From positions 1-34,520 of the forward strand of contig JBOFYV010000057.1 of assembly GCA_051654865.1 (NCBI GenBank): a DNA stretch of 34,520 bases, written 5' to 3'. This stretch comes from JBOFOR01 sp051654865 (GTDB taxonomy: Bacteria; Bacillota; Clostridia; Peptostreptococcales; Peptostreptococcaceae). The notes beneath the pieces were generated by a model. The model saw only the letters and a program-made list of their open reading frames with translations. It searched no databases and had not been told where the DNA came from. The stretch's first letter is position 1; every line of letters starts with the position of its first letter. The translations under genes and the position numbers were made by a program. This document shows positions 15,665-23,681 of the stretch, one piece after another.

Positions 15665-16450
15665 TTACTTTTTAGGAATTTTAACGACAACTTCCATATA
15701 ATCGCCTTTATCTATTTCATTATACTTAGCTTCTATGCCTGTGCCTATTATGGCATCAAATGCTTGCTTCATAGTATTTAGATATATTCTAATTCCCATA
15801 GTCCCTTTGATATTCCCCTTTTTATCTGCATCTTTAGGAGATTGCAATTCTTCTAATATATCCTTAATTAACTTTTCTGTTTTCTTTACTGTTAACTCAT
15901 TTTTTATTACTTTATCCAATACATCTTTTACTAGTTCTTCAGTTGGTAGTTTTAACAATGCTCTTGCATGTCTTTCTGTTAAGTCATTTTCTACTAACTT
16001 AATTTTTATATCTGTTGGTAATCTTAGTATTCTTAATTTGTTAGCTATAGTCGATTGATTTTTGCCTAATTTTTCTGCTAACTGCTGTTGTGTAAAATCA
16101 TGTTCTCTTATTAGATTTTCATAACCCATTGCTTCTTCTATAAAGTTTAAATCTTCTCTTTGTAAGTTTTCTAATAATGCAAGTACTGCAGATGATTCAT
16201 TCGACATATTATTTATTATAGCTGGAACAGCTTTTAAATTTGCCAACTTGGCTGCTCTAAATCTTCTTTCTCCTGCAACTAGCTCATACTTACCGTCTAC
16301 TTCTCTAACTGTTATAGGTTGAAGTATACCATAAGACTTTATAGAATTACTTAGCTCTTCTAGTGCCGCCTGTGAAAAAACTCTTCTTGGCTGATATGGA
16401 TTTGGAACTATATTATCTATAGGTATCTCCATAACTCTTTTATCTTCCAT
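15665..16450 (-). CDS. noc: Nucleoid occlusion protein Noc (ParB paralogue)
   Basis: DNA-binding protein that prevents division over the nucleoid and, in Bacillus, binds NBS sites and membrane. It is a ParB paralogue: VPNPYQPRRVF (about 15-25), CTP motif GERRFRAAKLA (about 75), helix-turn-helix QQLAEKLGKNQSTIANKLRILRLP (about 129-152), C-terminal dimer region. Length 261 residues. It lacks the N-terminal Soj-activating LGRGLSALI peptide that ParB has, and sits next to rsmG as in Bacillus; together these support Noc over a second ParB. The 190-bp gap upstream is AT-rich; I see no clear promoter or terminator in it. Confidence 0.9.
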   Translation of the reverse strand: MEDKRVMEIPIDNIVPNPYQPRRVFSQAALEELSNSIKSYGILQPITVREVDGKYELVAGERRFRAAKLANLKAVPAIINNMSNESSAVLALLENLQREDLNFIEEAMGYENLIREHDFTQQQLAEKLGKNQSTIANKLRILRLPTDIKIKLVENDLTERHARALLKLPTEELVKDVLDKVIKNELTVKKTEKLIKDILEELQSPKDADKKGNIKGTMGIRIYLNTMKQAFDAIIGTGIEAKYNEIDKGDYMEVVVKIPKK

Positions 16451-16640
16451 AACATCCCTCTCTTATTTTATATCTCAATATATTTTAATTTCACTAACTC
16501 TTTACAAAATAATACTACATTAGATACATATGAGTATACTATTTCTTCATAATAATCATAAATCCTTCTATTTTATTATTTTTTTAGAGTTATTTATCCT
16601 TTTATTAATAAAGTATTATATCTGTATTAGTTCAAAGTAC

Positions 16641-17360
16641 TTATTTTATAGGACTTTTTGATGGTTTACCTGCTTTTCTAGGATATTTTTCTGGTGTATT
16701 TTTAACTTTTTTGAATACAAGTATATTATGTTCTAGCTGAGAATCTGGTAATTCTACATCTATTTTTTCAACAAATTCTACACCTAAAGCTTCCATTGCT
16801 GCTTTAGATTCTTCTAATTCTAAGTTTGCATTAGGTCCCTTTAAACATACAAAGTATCCACCTACTTTTATAAAAGGTACACAAAACTCCATCAAAACAG
16901 GTAATCCTGCTACTGCTCTTGCAGTGGCAACATCATACTGTTCTCTATATTCATCATCTCTCCCAAAATCTTCAGCTCTTCCATGTATAAACTTTATGTC
17001 ATTAATCCCTAAATTATTACTAACTTCTTGTAAAAAGTTTATTCTTTTATTTAATGAGTCTAAAAGTGTCAATTTTATATTATTTAGACATATTCTTAAA
17101 GGCATACCTGGAAAACCTGCTCCAGTTCCAACATCTATTATAGATATACCATCTTTTATATATCCTTTAGTTACACATGATATAGAATCCAAGAAGTGCT
17201 TTATAAATACTTCTTTTTCATCTTCTATTCCAGTAAGGTTCATTTTTTGATTCCATTCTACTAATATTTCCCTGTAAATACTAAAATCATCTAGAACTTT
17301 GTCATTTGTTGATATTCCAAAATCTTCAAGACCTTGTTTTAATATTTGTCTATTGTTCAT
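16641..17360 (-). CDS. rsmG: 16S rRNA m7G527 methyltransferase RsmG (GidB)
   Basis: Cytosolic SAM-dependent enzyme methylating N7 of G527 in 16S rRNA; its loss gives low-level streptomycin resistance. The SAM motif IIDVGTGAGFPGMPLRI (about residues 70-86) and GRAEDF are present. With ATG at 17360 the length is 239 residues; an upstream GTG at 17369 sits inside the Shine-Dalgarno AGAGGTG, so ATG is chosen. It overlaps the end of mnmG by 11 bases, so it is probably coupled. No terminator is visible after it. Confidence 0.95.
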   Translation of the reverse strand: MNNRQILKQGLEDFGISTNDKVLDDFSIYREILVEWNQKMNLTGIEDEKEVFIKHFLDSISCVTKGYIKDGISIIDVGTGAGFPGMPLRICLNNIKLTLLDSLNKRINFLQEVSNNLGINDIKFIHGRAEDFGRDDEYREQYDVATARAVAGLPVLMEFCVPFIKVGGYFVCLKGPNANLELEESKAAMEALGVEFVEKIDVELPDSQLEHNILVFKKVKNTPEKYPRKAGKPSKSPIK

Positions 17361-19248
17361 TTTTTTCACCTCTAGTTCTTCTCATTTGCTCTAAGTATAT
17401 AAGAAGTACCGATATATCTGCCGGAGAAACTCCTGATATACGAGATGCTTGCCCAATAGATACAGGTCTTATTGCATCAAGTTTTTGTCTAGCTTCTATT
17501 CTTAATCCATCTATAGATAAATAGTCTATTTCTTGTGGTAATTTTTTATTTTCTAGTTTCTTAAATTGATCTATTTGCTTTAATTGTTTATCTATATATC
17601 CTTCATACTTAGTCATTACTACACATTGCTCTTTAACTTCATCAGAAACATCCTCTCCAGCGCCTTTACCTATCGCTTCTATTAGCTCATAAGTTACTTC
17701 TGGACGCTTTAAGAATTCATATAAAGATAATCCTACCTTTATTTCTGACGCTCCTATTTCTATTAAAAGATGATTCACTTCTTTTGGAGTAACTCTTTCA
17801 GTTTGAAGTCTTTCTAATTCTTTAGCTACAGCTTCTTTTTTAGCTAAGAATCTTTGATATCTATCATCCTTAACTAATCCTATATCATGTCCTCTTTGAG
17901 TAAGCCTCATATCAGCATTATCTTGTCTTAGATATAATCTGTACTCTGATCTAGATGTCATCATTCTGTACGGTTCATTAGTACCTTTTGTTACTAAATC
18001 ATCTATTAAAACACCTATATAAGCTTCTGATCTATCAAGTATAAATGGTTCTTTTCCTTGAATTTTAAGAGCTGCATTTATACCCGCTATAAGACCTTGC
18101 GCTGCTGCTTCCTCATATCCTGATGTTCCATTAAATTGACCCGCACTAAACAGATTTTCTACTCCTTTTATTTCAAGAGTTATCTTTAATTGTGTAGGAT
18201 CTATACAATCATATTCTATTGCATAAGCTGGTCTCATTATTTTAGCATTTTCAAGTCCTGCTATGCTTTTATACATCTGTAATTGTATTTCATAAGGTAA
18301 GCTAGTTGATATACCTTGGATATACATTTCTTTAGTATCTCTACCTTCTGGCTCTATGAATATTTGGTGAGACTCTTTATCGTTGAATCTAACTACCTTG
18401 TCTTCTATAGATGGGCAATATCTCGCACCTGTACTCTGAGCTTGTCCACTATACATTGCCGTTCTACTTAAGTTACTCATTATTATTTCATGAGTTTTTA
18501 AATTTGTTCTTGTTAAGTAACAAGGCTCTTGATCTATATTTAATTCTTCAGTTAAGAATGAGAATGGAGTTATTTTTTTATCTCCTTCTTGGATTGACAT
18601 AACTGAGAAATCTATACTATCTCTATGAATTCTAGCAGGAGTACCTGTTTTAAATCTTCTCATATTTAAACCTAATTCAACTAAGTGGTCTGTTAAATGC
18701 TTTGAATACGCTAATGCATTTGGACCTTCATTAAGAGTAGCTTCTCCTATGAATATTTTTGAATTTAAGTAAACTCCTGTAGCTAGTATAACGGCTTTAG
18801 CTTCATATTTACATCCTAATTTTGTAACAACACCTGTAACAACTTGCCCTTCATGAAGTATGTCTACTACTTCATCCATAACTATTTCTATATTTGCTTC
18901 ATCTTCTAATGTTCTTTTCATTTCAGTATGATATTTGAACTTATCCGCTTGACCTCTTAATGAATGAACTGCTGGACCTTTTGCTGTATTTAACATTCTA
19001 CTTTGTATAAGTGTCTTATCTGCATTTATTCCCATTTGTCCACCTAAAGCGTCAATTTCTTTTACTAATTGACCTTTTCCCGTACCACCAACTGATGGAT
19101 TACATGGCATAAGTGCAATAGAATCTAAAGACATTGTAACTACTAATGTCTTTTGACCCATTCTTGCTGCTGCTAAAGCAGCTTCACATCCTGCATGACC
19201 TGCTCCAACTACTATTACATCATATTTTCCCGCTTCGAAATTTATCAT
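17350..19248 (-). CDS. mnmG: tRNA uridine-34 modification enzyme MnmG (GidA)
   Basis: FAD-dependent partner of MnmE that installs the carboxymethylaminomethyl group at U34 of certain tRNAs. The Rossmann motif VVGAGHAGCEAALAAARMG lies at residues 13-31, followed by the family signatures CNPSVGGTGKGQLVKEIDALGG (about 49-70), GTSGYEEAAAQGLIAG, and a C-terminal domain. Length 632 residues is standard. ATG at 19248 with AAAGGA upstream. It lies between mnmE and rsmG, the classic mnmE-mnmG-rsmG order. Confidence 0.97.
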   Translation of the reverse strand: MINFEAGKYDVIVVGAGHAGCEAALAAARMGQKTLVVTMSLDSIALMPCNPSVGGTGKGQLVKEIDALGGQMGINADKTLIQSRMLNTAKGPAVHSLRGQADKFKYHTEMKRTLEDEANIEIVMDEVVDILHEGQVVTGVVTKLGCKYEAKAVILATGVYLNSKIFIGEATLNEGPNALAYSKHLTDHLVELGLNMRRFKTGTPARIHRDSIDFSVMSIQEGDKKITPFSFLTEELNIDQEPCYLTRTNLKTHEIIMSNLSRTAMYSGQAQSTGARYCPSIEDKVVRFNDKESHQIFIEPEGRDTKEMYIQGISTSLPYEIQLQMYKSIAGLENAKIMRPAYAIEYDCIDPTQLKITLEIKGVENLFSAGQFNGTSGYEEAAAQGLIAGINAALKIQGKEPFILDRSEAYIGVLIDDLVTKGTNEPYRMMTSRSEYRLYLRQDNADMRLTQRGHDIGLVKDDRYQRFLAKKEAVAKELERLQTERVTPKEVNHLLIEIGASEIKVGLSLYEFLKRPEVTYELIEAIGKGAGEDVSDEVKEQCVVMTKYEGYIDKQLKQIDQFKKLENKKLPQEIDYLSIDGLRIEARQKLDAIRPVSIGQASRISGVSPADISVLLIYLEQMRRTRGEKNEQ

Positions 19249-19268
19249 GTCTTATTCCTTTCTATTTA

Positions 19269-19300
19269 AACGTGAATGTTTCACGAAAAACATCCACGTT
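19269..19300 (-). terminator. Stem-loop between mnmE and mnmG (attenuator; parS-like core)
   Basis: AACGTGAATGTTT (19269-19281) and AAACATCCACGTT (19288-19300) pair with 12 Watson-Crick pairs and one G-U on minus-strand RNA. The following T tract is short (TTTAAAT), so termination is probably partial. The 16-mer TGTTTCACGAAAAACA at 19277-19292 matches the parS consensus TGTTTCACGTGAAACA at 14 of 16 positions. Confidence 0.55.
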
Positions 19301-19333
19301 GTTCTACATATTTTGACTTATTCCCGATAATTT

Positions 19334-20713
19334 CTATTTTCCTATACAGAAATTGCTAAATATTGTATCTAATAAATCTTCTTTTACCGTATCTCCATTT
19401 ATATAACCTAAATAGTTCCATATGTTTTTGAAGTCAACCTCTATAAAATCATATGGAAGATTTTGTTCAATTGCATTTATTGCATCATTTATAGATTCAT
19501 ATGCTTTCAGTAATGCATCTTTATGTCTAGAGTTTGTAATAACTAGACTTGAAGTATTTTTCACACTACCTTTATAAACCATAGATTCTATTTTATCATG
19601 TAGTTCTTCTATACCTTCATGTTGCAACGCTGATATCTTTATTATACTATCATTGTCAACATATTGGCTTAACTTATCTTCTTCTATTTTTTGATCTAAA
19701 TCTGTTTTATTTAGCAATACTATAGTCTTTTTATTTTCTAACTTTTCAAGTATATCTATATCTTCTTTAGAAAGTTCTCTAGATGCATCTAATACCATTA
19801 TTACTAAATCTGCAGTATTGAATGATTCTCTAGATTTCTCTACTCCAATTTTTTCAACTACATCTTCAGTCTCTCTTATACCTGCAGTATCTACAATTTT
19901 TAATGGAATTCCTTTTATATTTACAAATTCTTCTATAACATCTCTTGTAGTACCTGCTATATCTGTAACTATTGCTCTATTTTCTCCTAGTATCGAGTTC
20001 AGTAACGATGATTTCCCCACATTCGGCTTACCTACTATTACCGTCTTTAATCCATCTCTAAGTATTTTTCCGCTCTCAGCTGTATCATATAATTTTTTAA
20101 TTTCGGTTCTAAGCTCATCAGCTTTTTCACTTAGTGTTTGATAAGTAATTTCTTCTACATCTTCCTCTGAGAAATCAATTGCTACTTCTAAATGAGCTAA
20201 TACTTCCGTAACATTATGTCTTAACTGTTTTATTTTATTAGATAAAGAACCTTCTAATTGATTTTGAGCTACTTCATGAGCCATATCTGTTTTTGCTTTT
20301 ATTACATCAATTATAGCTTCTGCTTGAGACAAGTCGATTCTTCCATTTAAGAATGCTCTTTTTGTAAATTCTCCTGCTTCTGCTAGCCTTACATCTTTAG
20401 ATAATACTAACTCTAATATTTTCTTTACTGATATGAATCCACCATGGCAGTTTATTTCTATTACATCTTCTGATGTATATGAATTTGGTCCCTTCATATA
20501 TGCTACTAAAGCTTCATCTATTGTATTTTCTTTATCTACAACAGTTCCGTATATTAACGTTCTCGGACTATATTCTTTTATTAATTTACCTGACATAGAC
20601 TTGAATATACTTTGTGCTACCTCTAGTGATCTTTCACCACTAATTCTTATTATTCCTATACCACCTTCTCCTGGTGCTGTCGCAATTGCTGCTATTGTAT
20701 CATCTATAAACAA
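19334..20713 (-). CDS. mnmE: tRNA modification GTPase MnmE (TrmE)
   Basis: GTPase that works with MnmG on U34 of tRNA. The N-terminal folate-binding domain (about 1-118) begins DDTIAAIATAPGEGGIGIIRISG; the helical domain and G domain follow, with GKPNVGKSSLLNSILG (G1), DIAGTTRD (G2), DTAG (G3) and NKTD (G4). The C-terminal motif FCIGK that delivers the catalytic cysteine is intact. The likely start is TTG at 20713 with AGAGGTG six bases upstream (459 residues); the upstream GTG lies in that Shine-Dalgarno. A possible -10 TATAAT sits at 20787-20782. Confidence 0.96.
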   Translation of the reverse strand: MFIDDTIAAIATAPGEGGIGIIRISGERSLEVAQSIFKSMSGKLIKEYSPRTLIYGTVVDKENTIDEALVAYMKGPNSYTSEDVIEINCHGGFISVKKILELVLSKDVRLAEAGEFTKRAFLNGRIDLSQAEAIIDVIKAKTDMAHEVAQNQLEGSLSNKIKQLRHNVTEVLAHLEVAIDFSEEDVEEITYQTLSEKADELRTEIKKLYDTAESGKILRDGLKTVIVGKPNVGKSSLLNSILGENRAIVTDIAGTTRDVIEEFVNIKGIPLKIVDTAGIRETEDVVEKIGVEKSRESFNTADLVIMVLDASRELSKEDIDILEKLENKKTIVLLNKTDLDQKIEEDKLSQYVDNDSIIKISALQHEGIEELHDKIESMVYKGSVKNTSSLVITNSRHKDALLKAYESINDAINAIEQNLPYDFIEVDFKNIWNYLGYINGDTVKEDLLDTIFSNFCIGK

Positions 20714-20808
20714 AATTATCACCTCTTAGTAATATAATTATTTTCTATCTCGTTATCTTTAATTGTTTCCTTAATCTTAACATTATATAAAATAAATCAC
20801 AAAAATAA

Positions 20809-20831
20809 AACCCCCTATTACATAGGAGGTT
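20809..20831 (-). terminator. Terminator of rpmH-rnpA-yidD-yidC-jag
   Basis: A 9-bp stem (with one T-G pair) AACCTCCTA / TAGGGGGTT with loop TGTAA on the minus strand, then TTTATTTTTG. It begins five bases past the jag stop. Confidence 0.88.
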
Positions 20832-20836
20832 AATTT

Positions 20837-21463
20837 TTATCTTTTATACTCTATTACTAATCTTCTATATGGATCTGTTCCTTCACTATATGTAGTTACA
20901 TACTTGTCATTTTGTAGAGCTGAATGTATTATTCTTCTCTCATAAGGATTCATATAGTCTAACCTTTTAGTTTTCTTTGTCTTAGCTACTTCTCTAGCTA
21001 CCTTGTTTGCATATCTCATTAAAGATTCTTCTCTTTTTGATCTATAATTCTCTATGTCTACAAGCACCCTCATGTGAGAGTCTTTATTTATCTTGTTTAG
21101 AGCAAGTCCTGTTAAAAACTGAATAGAATCTAAAGTTTCCCCTCTTCTACCTATTAAACAAGCTGCATCTTTTCCTACTATGTCTACTTTAATTAGATTG
21201 TTTTCTTGAGTAACATTAACTTTAGCATCTACATTTGCATTCTTAAGTATAGTTTGTACAAATTCTTTTGCTATATCAGTTTCTTTTTCAATAACTATAA
21301 ACTTATATAAACCTTCTTTAGAACCTAAAAATCCTAAAAATCCTTTAACTGGTTGTTCTAAAACTTCCATCTCAAGGTCTTCTTGACTTACATTTAATTC
21401 TATTAATGCTTTATTAAGTGCTTCTTCTTTACTCTTACTTCTTAGTTCTAGGCTTCTTCTCAT
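20837..21463 (-). CDS. jag: RNA-binding protein Jag (KhpB): Jag-N, KH, R3H
   Basis: A 208-residue RNA-binding protein. The N-terminal Jag-N part (about 1-52; LELRSKSKEEALNKAL) is followed by a KH domain with the GRRG loop in CLIGRRGETLDSIQFL (about 105-120) and a C-terminal R3H domain with the R-x3-H arginine/histidine RRIIHS (about 176-181). It is encoded directly behind yidC, overlapping it by 29 bases, with its GGAGG inside yidC, as in many Firmicutes. KhpB-type proteins act with KhpA in RNA regulation and cell elongation. Confidence 0.95.
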   Translation of the reverse strand: MRRSLELRSKSKEEALNKALIELNVSQEDLEMEVLEQPVKGFLGFLGSKEGLYKFIVIEKETDIAKEFVQTILKNANVDAKVNVTQENNLIKVDIVGKDAACLIGRRGETLDSIQFLTGLALNKINKDSHMRVLVDIENYRSKREESLMRYANKVAREVAKTKKTKRLDYMNPYERRIIHSALQNDKYVTTYSEGTDPYRRLVIEYKR

Positions 21464-22136
21464 CTATTACTTCCTCCTTAGAATTAGCCAGTTTAGCTCT
21501 TAAAGGATTCATTACTAAGTAGTGTTGTGCTATAGAGAACAAGTTACCTGCAGTCCAATAAAGTGTAAGTCCTGCTGGGAACATGAACCCCCAATATAAC
21601 ATCATCGCAGACATTACGTATGTCATAATTTTCATAGAACCTTGTTGTTGGTCTTTCGGCATCATTATCATTTGCATTCCAAATGTAGTTACCCCTGATA
21701 TTATAGCTAGTATATAATCTGGCTGAGTTAAATTTTTTACCCATAAAAATACCATATCGGCATTTTGGAAAGCTGCTTGATCAGCGAAAACTCCCCATTG
21801 AACAGGCTCTCTTAATACATTATATAATCCAAATAATATTGGCATTTGTATTAATAGTGGTAAACATCCCGCTAATGGATTTATTTTAGCTTCTTTATAT
21901 AAATTCATTATCTCTTGTTGTTGCTTTTCTGGTTTGTTTTTGTATTTTTCTTGTAATTCTTGTATTTTAGGTTGTATATCTTGCATTGCCTTAGTTGATT
22001 TTGTTTGCTTAATCGTAAGTGGTAATAATAATACCTTTACAAATACAGTAAATAAAATTATAGATAGACCATAATTTTGAACAAATTCAACTATAATTCT
22101 TAATACATGACCTAAAAGGCTACTTATAATGCTCAA
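21435..22136 (-). CDS. yidC: Membrane insertase YidC (OxaA/SpoIIIJ family)
   Basis: Polytopic membrane chaperone that inserts proteins with or without SecYEG. About five membrane segments are seen (near 8-42, 95-115, 127-150, 165-182, 188-210). The cytosolic hairpin IKQTKSTKAMQDIQPKIQEL (about 42-62) is conserved. At 233 residues it is shorter than SpoIIIJ and has no signal peptide with a lipobox cysteine. The groove position that is Arg in Bacillus SpoIIIJ appears as K34 in TVFVKVLLLPLTIK; a positive charge is kept. It overlaps jag by 29 bases. Confidence 0.95.
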   Translation of the reverse strand: MSIISSLLGHVLRIIVEFVQNYGLSIILFTVFVKVLLLPLTIKQTKSTKAMQDIQPKIQELQEKYKNKPEKQQQEIMNLYKEAKINPLAGCLPLLIQMPILFGLYNVLREPVQWGVFADQAAFQNADMVFLWVKNLTQPDYILAIISGVTTFGMQMIMMPKDQQQGSMKIMTYVMSAMMLYWGFMFPAGLTLYWTAGNLFSIAQHYLVMNPLRAKLANSKEEVIDEKKPRTKK

Positions 22137-22160
22137 TTTCTGTACCTCCCAATATTGTCT

Positions 22161-22412
22161 TTATTTTAAAGGATCATATCCACCTGGATGAAAAGGATGG
22201 CATTTCAAAACTCTTCTTACAGTTAAATACATTCCTTTTATTAATCCATATTTTTTAAATGCATCTATTGAATATTGTGAACATGTTGGATAAAATCTAC
22301 AGGTAGGCCCTTTTAAAGGAGATATAAACTTCTGGTAAAATCTCACTAAGTAAATACATAATTTCGATAAGTACCTATTTATTTCCTTCAATATGTAATT
22401 TATTTTTTTCAA
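22161..22412 (-). CDS. yidD: Membrane protein insertion efficiency factor YidD
   Basis: A small membrane-associated protein that helps YidC-dependent insertion. Its signature YQKFISPLKGPTCRFYPTCSQYSIDAFKKYG and the end HPFHPGGYDPL are present, with three conserved cysteines. The likely start is TTG at 22412 with GGAGG eight bases upstream (83 residues); a possible TTG five codons earlier overlaps that Shine-Dalgarno. It lies between rnpA and yidC, the standard order. Confidence 0.95.
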   Translation of the reverse strand: MKKINYILKEINRYLSKLCIYLVRFYQKFISPLKGPTCRFYPTCSQYSIDAFKKYGLIKGMYLTVRRVLKCHPFHPGGYDPLK

Positions 22413-22440
22413 TTCAAAGACCTCCAATATAAATCACTTT

Positions 22441-22788
22441 TTAGTTTTCAATTAATTTTGTTTTTTTTGCTAAATGATTTATTGCCTTTTCAATATCCTT
22501 ATATTCAGTTTCTTTGCTAGATACCCTAGCTATGAAGACAATGTCATAGCCACTCTTAACGTTTTCATCAACATTTAATCTATACGCTTCTTTAATTCTT
22601 CTTCTTATCTTATTTCTAGTTATTGCATTTCCAACTTTTTTAGAAACTGAAATTCCAATTCGACTAGAATCTGATTTATTTTCTAGTATATACATTACTA
22701 AGTATCTATTTGCAAAAGACTTGCCGTGTTTATATACTTTTCTAAAATCAGAGTCTTTTTTTAAACCTTTTGTTTTGTTGAAGTCCAT
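22441..22788 (-). CDS. rnpA: Ribonuclease P protein component
   Basis: Protein subunit of RNase P, which trims tRNA 5' ends. The 115-residue basic protein holds the RNR motif NAITRNKIRRRIKEAYR (about residues 52-68) and the hydrophobic core DIVFIARV. The ATG at 22788 is preferred, with GGAGG eight bases upstream; an in-frame ATG seven codons earlier lacks a site. It follows rpmH but a hairpin terminator lies between them. Confidence 0.95.
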   Translation of the reverse strand: MDFNKTKGLKKDSDFRKVYKHGKSFANRYLVMYILENKSDSSRIGISVSKKVGNAITRNKIRRRIKEAYRLNVDENVKSGYDIVFIARVSSKETEYKDIEKAINHLAKKTKLIEN

Positions 22789-22834
22789 TATCAAATCCTC
22801 CATAAACACAGCTATCTAATATACTTTCCTACAC

Positions 22835-22863
22835 AAAAAGGCCACTTTCACAGCGGCCTTTTT
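22835..22863 (-). terminator. Terminator/attenuator between rpmH and rnpA
   Basis: A 9-bp stem AAAAAGGCC / GGCCTTTTT closes an 11-base loop and has five T residues after it on the minus strand. It separates rpmH from rnpA; it likely sets an excess of L34 mRNA over rnpA, since no strong promoter for rnpA is seen after it. Confidence 0.85.
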
Positions 22864-22870
22864 TTAATTA

Positions 22871-23005
22871 TTAGTGAGTTAATCTATTTCTTCCTTTAGC
22901 TCTTCTTCTCTTTAACACGTTTCTTCCGTTAGACGTCTTCATTCTCTTTCTGAAACCATGTTCTTTCTTTCTTTGTCTTTTCTTTGGCTGATAAGTTCTT
23001 TTCAT
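22871..23005 (-). CDS. rpmH: 50S ribosomal protein L34
   Basis: The frame encodes a 44-residue, extremely basic protein beginning MKRTYQPKKRQRKKEHGF and ending RAKGRNRLTH, the universal L34 pattern. The ATG at 23005 has AAGGCGGTG five bases upstream. It is the first gene of rpmH-rnpA-yidD-yidC-jag and lies divergent from dnaA across oriC1. It is short enough to be missed by a length cut-off. Confidence 0.97.
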   Translation of the reverse strand: MKRTYQPKKRQRKKEHGFRKRMKTSNGRNVLKRRRAKGRNRLTH

Positions 23006-23084
23006 TTATAGCACCGCCTTTCAGATTTTTTTTCCGTTTATAAAAATAATAACTTTACCCTCAAAAGTAAACATAACACATACA

Positions 23085-23113
23085 ATTATAAATGCTTTTA
23101 TATTCATTGTCAA
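23085..23113 (-). promoter_or_regulatory. Consensus promoter of rpmH
   Basis: On the minus strand a perfect -35 TTGACA (23113-23108), exactly 17 bases, and a perfect -10 TATAAT (23090-23085). Expected start near 23078, giving a leader of about 70 bases. Confidence 0.92.
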
Positions 23114-23277
23114 CGTGTTTTTGGACTGTGAAAGTAACAAACTTCCTTATATTGATATTAATAGATATTAACATATTTTATATATAAATAGTAAGCTATA
23201 AATTTTTGCCAAATTCTTATTTAGTTTGACTGCTTTCTTAGTGTAGAAATTGTATATTTTTTTAAATGTGTATTATT

Positions 23278-23652
23278 TTATCAACATATGTATAATATTG
23301 TGGATAAATTGCTTACAAATTCTTGAAGTTTGACATTTATTCTGATATTATTAATATACTTGTTGATAATGTTAATAATATATATTAACTTATTAAATTT
23401 ATACACAAGCTGTGGATATAAATGTGTATAACTTATATGCTTTTCGATAATACTTTAGTTATAAAGTACATCTATTATATCTTTATACTATTTATAACTT
23501 TATATACATATTGTTTATATCTTTATATTTTTTAGCAAATTTTTTTTGCATTTTTTAGATATTAATAGATTATCCACAAGCTTATCCATAAAATTGTTTT
23601 TATTTTTAAATTTATATATTTTCTTTACTTTTGTTAATAACTTTGTGGAAAA
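23278..23652. other. oriC1: oriC1: DnaA-box cluster upstream of dnaA
   Basis: Nine 9-mers within one mismatch of TTATCCACA: 23278-23286, 23299-23307 (perfect, inverted), 23361-23369, 23399-23407, 23411-23419, 23423-23431, 23570-23578 (perfect), 23582-23590 and 23644-23652. The 676-bp gap between rpmH and dnaA (23006-23681) is otherwise AT-rich and holds no gene; two box groups (23278-23431 and 23570-23652) are separated by 140 AT-rich bases. By position it is oriC1 of a bipartite origin. The last boxes lie in the expected dnaA promoter area, consistent with DnaA autoregulation; I could not fix the dnaA promoter. Confidence 0.88.
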
Positions 23653-23681
23653 TGTTAATATTCTGTGCGGAGGTTTATATT

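Noticed and set aside
15665..16450. Second ParB copy as a sign of an integrated plasmid
   Set aside because: Its place beside rsmG, the missing Soj-activating N-terminus and length fit chromosomal Noc; no plasmid or phage genes are near.
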